IMG/VR virus record: IMGVR_UViG_3300028422_000919
Coordinates: 186,001-250,000 of that record
Source: a virus
Length of the DNA stretch: 64,000 bases
Direction: 5' to 3' (one strand)
Position 1 is the stretch's first letter. The number at the start of each line of letters is the position of its first letter. Positions 42,801 to 50,107 of the stretch are shown here, one piece after another. A model generated the notes under the pieces. The model was not told where the DNA came from. It did no database searches and saw only the letters and a list, made by a program, of their open reading frames with translations. A program made the position numbers and the translations under genes.

Positions 42801-43142
42801 GCCCGATACCGGCAGAACCCAACCGTTGACGTTGGCCCATACCACCGGGGTCTCTTCCGGACCCTCATGGACGCCAAGGGGGCTTCGGGGGGTCCCGAAC
42901 TTAAGCAAGTTAGACCACAACTCGTTGGTCTCGAAGTCGTCGTAGGCCCGGGTCGGGTCCAGAAAGAACCCCGAAGGCATGACTGACCGCACCAATAGCT
43001 GGAACCGATCCCAGTCAATCTGAGCCATCATGTTCAGCTCGGAATCCAGCGGTGGCTTGTCTTGCTGCCACACCACGCCAGCGAACTGACGCATGAGTGC
43101 GTCGAGAGTGCGGGAGACGCCATTTCCGAAATCGAGGCTCAT
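36798..43142 (-). CDS. Giant tail fibre or baseplate-like structural protein
   Basis: 2,114 residues, almost entirely beta-rich. The N-terminal region (about 28-280) shares a module with the 1,235-residue protein at 53893-57600: KPPLDSELN (29-37), FAFLEAW (140-146), QYRIR (198-202) and LGTVDGYTYAIPLC (267-280). That suggests a common attachment domain to the virion. The rest has Gly/Asn/Asp-rich strands typical of fibre and baseplate proteins and no catalytic motif I can recognise. Likely part of the adsorption apparatus. The ATG lies 6 bases after a tiny upstream gene's stop. Exact location in the virion is unknown. Confidence 0.85.
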   Translation of the reverse strand: MSLDFGNGVSRTLDALMRQFAGVVWQQDKPPLDSELNMMAQIDWDRFQLLVRSVMPSGFFLDPTRAYDDFETNELWSNLLKFGTPRSPLGVHEGPEETPVVWANVNGWVLPVSGTDAPEGDVSNWIKLYPAPESDGRVDFAFLEAWQVLVRPNPSEVNKPSVSEIWKYGNVQYGGTNLTDDLEDAEVGIETTARIQTQYRIRVFGQGVGLGSGVALDVYPDGLDDPNILGQGAASDPVTGLQWENMREKLGDPSLWRAGDGDPNNNLGTVDGYTYAIPLCAIFRRNSNPYVAVSSSGNPNQNGSRERVPGTKYLSDPLQGSKALLQASLTDALSHDTVGTISITNLNGSGLEDPFLTLSHTFLVLNDEVIGISAINVANETITIPSGGRGRWGTAAVGHVAGTTIQLFNTRPDGKYADQVDRADILDLRRAINPGDWDYQRLLAHNVAALVKGELRTAWKKSGAGDSEGVSAHEVDYLHAVGSIAPPNHTEALDGPDGIRTIWSDAAVIQQDVTLLLDDDPTLTDGAVGSSPGNLTNDQFDTNVRWDVSPDFKPTGFLNVGSNPNPGYEKAWTNGSCIQLYIGGEDGTQGARKTFRDGSERAVRFVTPNEMWKTGYPIVDPEGGNQHPVTLRFQGSRAHAAPPYDLTDLQKGANPGPMYPWQNFNFEKPFCVLGGLLDATARTTLDVDTSLVNAGGGLQEIDLGWDFDTDGTFYMKDANGLWIGNPLASAGETGYITRPLLRGTKTLHDMLTGGGKDTSGNSSQVYIVLYGDKDSTQNNGLFRVVGAGATAGYTRYNASNSTSVVVQAVSADWDSGIRFESTGNQVVAEMRSQFHNSDDTSDYASRTADMVIVMTDLKGETGGDSEYPWMSDNLDVGAYDNRFTGEVEAGKVGVPDKMVLSLSLLYHPGRGGAARVPDDIVRFALRGPTEQSVGTYLQQSGASIDTEFSSYTGVPTDETFFGSQHIQTWNRLPGHGWHAPDAPSYGGNIVGFTEVDRESQLFVDKGSKTLVFRPFRDRQMTLEAHTYRILDPACLLGTYLYPNADAKDGLTIWTDSSNPAGGNGKQMGFAVPREYMPRFGRQDIPYYRDTQSGQGTFLSGINHLFSDKADATNPVFNIIGGAQDNVTGGNEVTLFHFITGTPTCYGVADTVGGAFLGLPNVEARKTTDINPALNAYAQEIVNYLASVNSSEFGRGLKGIQLPPYYGPARILGVFEKADFLNKGGRTFKANRYQVEDDPATNLLREDAEMMSLFIMENGAKDRTEADGDHTYILPDHILDLSRIPGYATGDEFEDFEYVVVATVFGFARGFISENNYVLVRKHNGQGVLRTDGDDPELEGVPMCIPCPAGSNDPLYISHNRTVYQGDPYMSRHGENRTTSDYEFRYGQIPVGGQWSLRTPIQQFDTNGNFVPETINERSFEVLASLDFFTTLGTGKIGGDLYQGTVLDVGYTENTPQAAGRMPESESQPGWRIFPRAFSEGQKRNPSRAKIQYELLYPQFINPGVYDGVNYGGANTHWTMNFKLLDGEVVKIYGTLAANQAALLARPDVSSEDVFLVDESGSVRFGETVTSFALTAFDPQNPVQSFTVPVSGVRPGDHIQVSPVFSADWRTTNAEVVLSGFCEVSGQVRIQAVLTPGPDGFYPFPDSEGHQIRTETLTFPGVIAPRTAGAATTTVNWPGATGSDLVLVEFNSQPASQPVFPVAQVTAPDTIQVWVWNTDTLNYVPGAPQTMKLTVLKDVTFNPDWTVPAPASNLNIRFTRAKGDVEQTVANLATAILQHPLLQRSVRARFNHRLLEIEAIPTGAEGNGIYIWTDHENTQYTELEVGRFLAPFINDGPTPPVGLYVPCVATYLQGGVDMPVNAGAGTSQLKLTGMTERLPLGALLQDSDFLCENPLGGNASAMRSSPANIQPIQSLLPLTGGGNEYTRFLGSPGELLGMSDGNIAIDGFGAWTTSTPTGTRRFRLYRGGGSAFVLHGENPGGPIDWVSDSLPASSDPVLKGGVLVCRAFLVRNFYEEAFSGSPYKVSDGDEIQMVLMTYGILGDGQTVEQGINLDGIISPAGYGEGFAAADRYRINGRPMFRGYSRRTPDPASVTLAVYDEASRIAPAGAPSGCGG

Positions 43143-43148
43143 GGTTTC

Positions 43149-43280
43149 TCAGTCCTCCGAGAGGGCCACGAAATCGACCCCGTCGTAGATGCCTTCAGTC
43201 ACAGTACCGTCCGAGTGCTGCTGCTTGAACCTGCGAGTCTCGGTATCCGCCCAGGGCTGGGTGTCGGTTGTCAGAAGCAT
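43149..43280 (-). CDS. Very small protein in structural operon
   Basis: 43 residues from an ATG at 43280 that overlaps the previous stop (TAATG); the open frame extends to 43403 but only inside that gene. Sequence TQPWADTETRRFKQQHSDG and VTEGIYDGVDFVALSED is charged and soluble. It ends 6 bases before the giant fibre gene. Overlap and spacing support its reality. Function unknown; perhaps a small structural or chaperone factor. Confidence 0.55.
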   Translation of the reverse strand: MLLTTDTQPWADTETRRFKQQHSDGTVTEGIYDGVDFVALSED

Positions 43281-44125
43281 TAGAACATCACCCCAAAATG
43301 GGACAGGTATATCCTGTCGTTCCCGTCGTTGCGAAAGGCCAGCATAATCTTGGTGGCCTTCTGGCAGAAGGCCACCGGCTCCAATAGACCCACCGGGCAC
43401 CATGTGGCCCCGTTGTCGACGGAGAGATAGACCGTGAGGTCCGTGGGCTCCTGATCCACCTCGTACACGTACTTGACGGCGGGTTCGTTGTTCCCCGCCT
43501 CGGCGCCGTAGTCAGCAGCAATGTCGTGGGTTGTCTCGAATCCGTAGATTTTCCAGTACACCATGAACTGATCTGCCCCCACCTCGTTGCCATCACAGTC
43601 GAGGGTGTAGGGGCCGATGTCCAGCTCTTCGGTGATGATCAGACCAGGGCGCTCGGGGGTCACCGCCTTGTTCGAGGGCAGGATGGCCGTCATGTTGGGA
43701 GCGTTGCCCTGGTTGGGGTCGATGGGCTGCCGCCCATACTGGAACCGAGGGCCGTACAGCACCGGAGGATCCAGGTCTCGGTCCACGAACACCCTCTCCT
43801 GGGGGTCAATTCGCAGGTCGTACAGGTTGTCCGCTGTAAGCAGGGGGTTGAAATAGATGTGATCGTACTGGGGGAACGAAGCCAGTAGATGGGCGAACCC
43901 AATACTGGTCACGTCTCCGCCGTCCACAGCCCCCACCCCGTTCAACACGTATGTGGTCCCGTTCTCGATATACACGTCCCGACCCAGGGGGATGGGGATG
44001 AGGTACTTCCCGTTGATGGGGATGCCCGTAAGCTCCAGCCCCAGGTCATCTGGGGTCTTCTCGGCCTGGATGATCTGGGGGTCCCCCGTGACGAGGTGGG
44101 AGGTCAGATCGACATGGATTCTCAT
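43280..44125 (-). CDS. Putative tail/baseplate structural protein
   Basis: 281 residues, beta-rich throughout, with many Asp/Gly/Pro loops and a C-terminal part (VYLSVDNGATWCPVG, KIMLAFRNDGNDRIYLSHFGV) that looks like a carbohydrate-binding or jelly-roll domain. It lies between two giant fibre genes and 16 bases after the beta-helix gene. Structural role is inferred from context and composition. Confidence 0.75.
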   Translation of the reverse strand: MRIHVDLTSHLVTGDPQIIQAEKTPDDLGLELTGIPINGKYLIPIPLGRDVYIENGTTYVLNGVGAVDGGDVTSIGFAHLLASFPQYDHIYFNPLLTADNLYDLRIDPQERVFVDRDLDPPVLYGPRFQYGRQPIDPNQGNAPNMTAILPSNKAVTPERPGLIITEELDIGPYTLDCDGNEVGADQFMVYWKIYGFETTHDIAADYGAEAGNNEPAVKYVYEVDQEPTDLTVYLSVDNGATWCPVGLLEPVAFCQKATKIMLAFRNDGNDRIYLSHFGVMF

Positions 44126-44141
44126 GGACTCTCACCACCCC

Positions 44142-47100
44142 TTAGATGTTGTTGTCCTTCAAACCACCAGCAGAAGCTGGCATGGCACCGCCGAAGAACG
44201 GTGTACCCGAAGCACCTCCGTTGGCAACTCGGTTGGCCACAAAGATCCCGGCAGCCGGGTCCGGATCGGGGCCTCCTCCTCCGACGGTGTCCTCAACGAT
44301 CAGACCGATGCGGTTCCCCACAATGACGTACCCAGGCTTGTTGACTGCAAGGTCACCTGCCATCTGGTTCCCCGTGATAGTGGGATTGAGACCCGTGCAT
44401 ACCAGATGAGACCCCACCACATTTCCCGAGATGGTGCAGCCGCCTCCACTTACGGTCAACGTGGCGACCACTCGATTCCCTTCGACTGCAGACCCATCCG
44501 TAGCCACAAGCATACTGTAGTTCGCTCGGTTGTTAGCGACTACAGTATCCACCCCAGCGTTGATATTGACATAATCGAGGTGGTTTCCATCCACGATCAC
44601 TCGGTTCCCTGTGGAGTTGAGAGCTACATCACCTCTGTTCCCCGCAATCACCATGTCATCCCCGGTGGCGTTCACCGTGTCTCCAAGCACGTTCCCCACG
44701 AAACTCGTATCCGCCCCCGTGAGAGATGTGATACCCCCGATGATATTTCCGTTGACCACATTGAGGCTGCCAGTACCACTAAATGTGAGAGCCCCCCCTC
44801 CCCCCATGTAGTTGTTCGAGAAGGTCGTGGACCCCGCCGTCACCAAAGCGGCGCCGGCGACGAAATGATTGCCCACGATGAACGTATTGCTTTTCGACGT
44901 GGTGTCCAGGCAGGTTCCAGTCCCCGCACCACTGTCATCACCCCCAACGTAGTTGCCGACGAACATCCCCGACGTACCCAAAGAGACCTTAGTCTTGTTG
45001 GCCACGTTATCGAGATAGTTCCCGACGCACTGGCATCGCTGCCCTGTCAACGTCAGCCCCGTCGCCCCCCTAATCAGATTCCCGGCCACTAGGGTCTCAT
45101 CCCGTCCCGTAGCATCCACGTCTCCAATGATGGCATTGTCTCGGAGGGACACCCGAAGGGACGACAACACACTGACGCTACCATCCACGAAATTATCGGA
45201 AACCGTCGTCTCGTTAGACGTGTAGGGAGCGACATCTCCGATGATCAGAGTACCGTCCAAGAAATTGCCATTGACAACGCAAGCGTCGGAGTTGCCCTGA
45301 GCACCCACATGGAGGCCACCTGAAGACGTGTTCCCATCGATCACGCTCTCGTGCCCTGTCACCTCCATGCTGTAGGTTGAGCCCGAAACGACACCTTCTA
45401 CGTAGTTCCCGAGGACCCGGAGCTTAGAGCCTCTGAGGGACATGCCGACTTGGCAGACGTTTCCTTCAAAGTGGCTGTAGGAAGCGGTGCTGGTCGTAGA
45501 CGACAGGACGCATCCTCCCCGGAACGAATTGCCCACCACGTTAGCGTAGTCCGAGTCATCGAAATCCACCTCGATGGCGCTTAGGAACGCATTCCCCGTG
45601 AAGGTCATGTGATCAGACCGGAACGAGAAGTCCGCAGTGGTTAGGATCGTGTTCCCCGCAATCGTCACCCACTCCGTTAGAGACGGAGTGTAGATCGGGG
45701 GATTGCCCCCCGAATTGATCACGTTGTTCGAGATCTTCATGTTGCTGGCGAGCTGGAGCCCCGCCGAGATGAAGTTCCCCTCATAAACGGCGTAGCCCCC
45801 CGAGCCGTGGTACGGGCCGCTGTAGCCAAGGAAATTGTTCGCCACCACCGTGACTGACGTAGAAGACGAAGACACGGGATGCACGATGCTTCCGCACATG
45901 TTCCCCGTGAACATAGCCCCCGCCGCCGGCCAGGCGTCTCCCGCAATGATGTTGCCCTTGATCAGGGAGTAGTCACCCGTGGCCGCCGTCCCCAGCTCCC
46001 CGTCCACAACATTGTCTGTGACTCGGGAGTTGGCCCCAAACACCAGGTTGTAATCGCAGAAATTCTCGGAGATCACCAACTCCGTGGCCCCTGTCCCGTC
46101 GATACTGCGATCTCCCACAGCAGGGGTGGACAATGTAATGCTGTTCCCCCGGATGATGTGGGCGTTGGTAGGGCCGCTGGTGATACCAATCCCGGTCTTT
46201 TTTCCGAAAGCGATAGGTACCCCGGTGTGTACATCCACCAGGTGGTTATCCAAAATAGAGGCCCGATATGCGCCTGCCCCAAACACCCAGATTCCAGCCT
46301 CGACAGTCTTCTCGATCAGGTTGGCCTGGATGACATCTTCCGTACCCCCCGTCACGATTCCGAATTGGGGGTTATCAGCGATTTTGTTGCCAACGATCTT
46401 GTTGTCCCGGCACACCGAACCGCTCGAACCATCCTCGGGGATCCAAATTCCGCCACAATTCGTAACGGTGGTGACTTTGCCGGACAGAGAGAACAGGTTA
46501 TGCTCAACCAGACACTCCGAAAACTGCTCACCCCCACCGGAATGTTCAATCATGACGCCGTAGTCCGTTACCTCAGCGTCACAGTTTCGGATGATGCACC
46601 TCTGGAGGCCGGTACTTCCCGCCACCACGTTTCCGTAGATAAATCCGTGGGCGTCTCCGCTGACTGAGTTGAATGTCACATTCTCCCACACCCACTCAGT
46701 AACGTAGTCCTGGATGTGGAACAGATTACGCTCTTCTGGGACCGTACTCACCCCCAGGGATCCCGAGTCGTAAATGAACACCAAGTTGCGGAAATGGTAT
46801 CGTTTACCCGAGTTGGGGCCGGACTGGAACAGAGAGGCATTCGTCCCAGACCATGTGATGGTGTTATAGAGATAGCTTCCTGGTCCCGTCCTAGTGGCAG
46901 CTCCCTCGATGATGAGGCCATCCACCTCAGGAAGAGTGTAAGGGAGCTTGGATTTGTCCTCCACCGTCCCAGCGATCACCCGGATGATGTACTGCTGCCC
47001 GTCCCGGCTCCCTGCCGCCATGATCTGGTTCACGTACTCAATGGCTTCGATAAGGGTCGAGAAGTGGGTACTGGAAGGCTGAGGGTGACCGGCGACGTTG

Positions 47101-50051
47101 CCGACTGTGATAACCTGCCGTTTGTCCAAGTCCAACAGCGGGCGCCGTAGATCGTAGTCAACGGACACGACCCCCAACCCATCCACGGACACCCGAGCCA
47201 ACAGGATGTCGTCCGGATCCGGGAGAGGAAGGGTTGTGGTCGTTGCAGGATGACAACCACATAGATCCACTGTGCTGTCGAGGTAGACGTAGCCGTCGAA
47301 ACCGTTGGGGAGAGTCGTGCTATCCCCGAAGTTCGTGCTGCCGAACTCGATGCGTCGGCCCTTCATGAGCACGGTTCCCGAGCTGATTGTGACCTCGTTA
47401 GCCAACCCAGAAGACAGGGAGGCTCCGTCGAGAACCCACGACGAGAACAGATCAGAGAACAGCTCCGTGTGCTGATCGACTCGGGGATCTTTCACATTGA
47501 CGTTGACGGAGCCGTCTGCCAGACGGCGAACCTCAGCCCCCTCAAACCTCATGGCGGAGGCCCGAGCGGCGTACCCCATCGTCATATCCTGACGGTAGTC
47601 CGTGCCGTGATCCCCGTCGTAGGTGTTCGGAGTCTGGATGTCCCTCCGCCACACCGCCGAGGCCGGAGTCGCCGTGTCTACGGTGTACCCGCCGTGTCCA
47701 ATCTGCCCCGAGCCCGAAATGTTCAGCAGAACCGTGACGTACTGGTTGCCGCTAATGTTTCGGCTCTCGAAGCCCTCGTACCGGAAGGTCGAGACCTCAT
47801 TGCCATCGGCATCCACGAACACGGGCATCCCGTTGGGGCCACGCCCCTGGACCAAAGTGACCCATCCCGACATGGGGATGTCCCACCCCTCAGCCACATG
47901 CTCCAGAATAATCTCGAACCGAGATGGGTCTGCAGTCGCCGTCCCCTGCTCCGTCAATGTCTGGGGGTACAGGGGGTAGGATTTCTTCTCCCCATACACG
48001 TCTGCTGAGCCCGCCCCAAGAGTGCAGTCGGCATCCACGGGCTCTCCCGTCACCCGGGGGTTGACCCCGAACTGACCGGGTTCCTTCGAGAACGGCACGA
48101 AGCTGGCGAAAAAGAAGGGCTCTCCCCGGGCGTTGTCCGTCTCAGGGTTGTCCAGAGTCAGATCCGGAAACAATCCCGAACCGAGAGCCGGAGTGTGAGA
48201 CAGGTACACCAGTCCCGCAGAGTAGTCGATGCGAATCCACTGGTCCTCATCCACTGCGGGATCGAGAACAATTTCACCCCTGGTGTCAATGGGGTTGTTG
48301 AAGTCAGGAATCCAAGTAACGGGAGATCCGGGGTTCTTCGTGGCGGGGAAAAACACGGGGCGGAACCCCAGATCCAAAAGACTGCCGGGATCGGCGTTGG
48401 AGCCATCGCTCCCGTCCAGCGACGAGCTGGTATCGAAGATGGCCTTGTCCGCCCGAGACAGGTTTGTCCCCGGGAATCCCCCCTCCCAGCTCTTTGCCGA
48501 CATCCCTGCCCAGGCCGGGTCGATGATGTTTGTCAAGCGAGCGGTGTTCAGAATCTCGGGATGTAGATAGCTCCTCTGCCACAGGTTCTCGATGGTCTCG
48601 TGGATGGAGCAATCTACGTAAGCCCGCTGCTCCGCAGCGGGATTAACCTTCGACAGGCTTTCAAAAAAGGTATCCGCTGCCGCCGGCCAATGGAGGAATC
48701 CCGCTTCCATGTCCCAAGAGGCCGTGGAGAGGACCACCCAGAACTCAGAGCCTGGGGTGGAGACGTTTACGTTCAGGACCAGGAAATCACCTAGGAGGCG
48801 GTCCACTCCCGGATCTTCCCGCTGCCCCCCGATCCCCGAGGCATCCCACTGGACCATGTCGATAGCAGGGTCCACCTGCTTGATGCGGAGAATTTTCCCG
48901 ATATCCTCAACCGATGGGATTCTCTGGTTGGGCACTGCCCATACCACAAACCTGCCTAGATCGGAAGCTACACCCGCCCTGATAGCGTCCGGTAGGGATG
49001 CCCTGAAGTGATCTTTCGAGTAGGGGACCGGAATAGGGATCTCCCTCTGATAGTCGTTCGGGTTGCCGGCTTCCTCGGAGAAAAAGTGAGCAGCACTCAG
49101 ACGATTCCCCAGAGTGTACTCCGTAGCCATTGGCCAGAAGTCCCCAATCAGGGTCGTCTTGGGCGGGAGGAAGGCGTACACCTTTCGGTTGGCCCCTGGG
49201 ACAGGAATGAGTCGGGCGGCATAGGGCCGGATCAGGGCGATGGCCCGAATCACAGGAGTGGCAGGGATCTCAAAATGATCCCGGATCCGCTTCTTGCTGT
49301 CGAGGGTGAACGAGTCGGCACTCATGTCCACCACCCGATAGATCTCGTACTTCGATGTCGTGTACTTCGGTACGACAGCCTGCCGCCCAGAGCTGATCTT
49401 TCCGTCTCCCACACCACCTGCAACGGCCACCGATGCCTGAGTAACCAGCTCCCCCGCACTGCCGGTCTCCAGGACCACCATGTACAACCCCTCGAACGGC
49501 AGGGCCGTAAGCCCGTAGATTTCCTCGATGGTGCTGTACGTTGGTGCCGCCGGGGTGGCGGCCGTGTGGGAGAACGCCAACGTGTCGATGGTCAGGACAT
49601 CGTTCGCTGGCCCCTCCGTCAGGCTCCACTGAAAGTCCAGATTGGAAGGGAGACTGATATTCTGTCCCTTGAGGGTGGGGCCGACGAACTGGAACGAGAC
49701 TGGGTGGCCAAGAAGAGACGGACCGTTCCTGCCCCTCATCAACGTATTTACGTCGTAGGGTCGGAAATTGATCTCCGGATCCCCGTCATGGCCAAGGCGG
49801 TTCCTCTTGATCTGGACACCCGCCGCACTTCCTACCCCGGGCTGCCCTACTCGGGACCCCAGGGACTCCAGAGCCCACTGACCTGCCCACGAACCCACGA
49901 AGTTCTTGAGGATTTCGGGGGCCTGCGAGGCCTTGGACGCTGGAACGGTCTGGTAGCGCTCGAAGGGTTCCTGCCACGCCCTACGGTTGTCGGACGTGGC
50001 TGCAACCGATACGTTAGCCTTAACCAGATTGTCCTTGGGATCGATTGCCAT
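44142..50051 (-). CDS. Giant right-handed beta-helix tail protein
   Basis: 1,969 residues. Residues 1-970 are mixed beta domains. From about 980 to 1,950 there is an exceptionally long parallel beta-helix, seen as dozens of short repeats of the type V-x-GN-x-hydrophobic (for example VTDNVVDGELG, VVGNSFRGG, VAGNLIRGA, VVNGNIIGG, VDGNHLDYV). It begins with the typical IEAIEYVNQIMAAG entry. Such helices form tailspikes or fibres that bind or cut surface polysaccharide. No obvious catalytic Asp/Glu pair can be placed by eye. The C-terminus is Gly-rich. The start ATG has GGAG 11 bases upstream. Confidence 0.85.
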   Translation of the reverse strand: MAIDPKDNLVKANVSVAATSDNRRAWQEPFERYQTVPASKASQAPEILKNFVGSWAGQWALESLGSRVGQPGVGSAAGVQIKRNRLGHDGDPEINFRPYDVNTLMRGRNGPSLLGHPVSFQFVGPTLKGQNISLPSNLDFQWSLTEGPANDVLTIDTLAFSHTAATPAAPTYSTIEEIYGLTALPFEGLYMVVLETGSAGELVTQASVAVAGGVGDGKISSGRQAVVPKYTTSKYEIYRVVDMSADSFTLDSKKRIRDHFEIPATPVIRAIALIRPYAARLIPVPGANRKVYAFLPPKTTLIGDFWPMATEYTLGNRLSAAHFFSEEAGNPNDYQREIPIPVPYSKDHFRASLPDAIRAGVASDLGRFVVWAVPNQRIPSVEDIGKILRIKQVDPAIDMVQWDASGIGGQREDPGVDRLLGDFLVLNVNVSTPGSEFWVVLSTASWDMEAGFLHWPAAADTFFESLSKVNPAAEQRAYVDCSIHETIENLWQRSYLHPEILNTARLTNIIDPAWAGMSAKSWEGGFPGTNLSRADKAIFDTSSSLDGSDGSNADPGSLLDLGFRPVFFPATKNPGSPVTWIPDFNNPIDTRGEIVLDPAVDEDQWIRIDYSAGLVYLSHTPALGSGLFPDLTLDNPETDNARGEPFFFASFVPFSKEPGQFGVNPRVTGEPVDADCTLGAGSADVYGEKKSYPLYPQTLTEQGTATADPSRFEIILEHVAEGWDIPMSGWVTLVQGRGPNGMPVFVDADGNEVSTFRYEGFESRNISGNQYVTVLLNISGSGQIGHGGYTVDTATPASAVWRRDIQTPNTYDGDHGTDYRQDMTMGYAARASAMRFEGAEVRRLADGSVNVNVKDPRVDQHTELFSDLFSSWVLDGASLSSGLANEVTISSGTVLMKGRRIEFGSTNFGDSTTLPNGFDGYVYLDSTVDLCGCHPATTTTLPLPDPDDILLARVSVDGLGVVSVDYDLRRPLLDLDKRQVITVGNVAGHPQPSSTHFSTLIEAIEYVNQIMAAGSRDGQQYIIRVIAGTVEDKSKLPYTLPEVDGLIIEGAATRTGPGSYLYNTITWSGTNASLFQSGPNSGKRYHFRNLVFIYDSGSLGVSTVPEERNLFHIQDYVTEWVWENVTFNSVSGDAHGFIYGNVVAGSTGLQRCIIRNCDAEVTDYGVMIEHSGGGEQFSECLVEHNLFSLSGKVTTVTNCGGIWIPEDGSSGSVCRDNKIVGNKIADNPQFGIVTGGTEDVIQANLIEKTVEAGIWVFGAGAYRASILDNHLVDVHTGVPIAFGKKTGIGITSGPTNAHIIRGNSITLSTPAVGDRSIDGTGATELVISENFCDYNLVFGANSRVTDNVVDGELGTAATGDYSLIKGNIIAGDAWPAAGAMFTGNMCGSIVHPVSSSSTSVTVVANNFLGYSGPYHGSGGYAVYEGNFISAGLQLASNMKISNNVINSGGNPPIYTPSLTEWVTIAGNTILTTADFSFRSDHMTFTGNAFLSAIEVDFDDSDYANVVGNSFRGGCVLSSTTSTASYSHFEGNVCQVGMSLRGSKLRVLGNYVEGVVSGSTYSMEVTGHESVIDGNTSSGGLHVGAQGNSDACVVNGNFLDGTLIIGDVAPYTSNETTVSDNFVDGSVSVLSSLRVSLRDNAIIGDVDATGRDETLVAGNLIRGATGLTLTGQRCQCVGNYLDNVANKTKVSLGTSGMFVGNYVGGDDSGAGTGTCLDTTSKSNTFIVGNHFVAGAALVTAGSTTFSNNYMGGGGALTFSGTGSLNVVNGNIIGGITSLTGADTSFVGNVLGDTVNATGDDMVIAGNRGDVALNSTGNRVIVDGNHLDYVNINAGVDTVVANNRANYSMLVATDGSAVEGNRVVATLTVSGGGCTISGNVVGSHLVCTGLNPTITGNQMAGDLAVNKPGYVIVGNRIGLIVEDTVGGGGPDPDPAAGIFVANRVANGGASGTPFFGGAMPASAGGLKDNNI

Positions 50052-50107
50052 GTCTCAGCTTTCTCCGTTCGGCCTCAGTTCCACATCTCTATAGGCCGCC
50101 CACCGGC

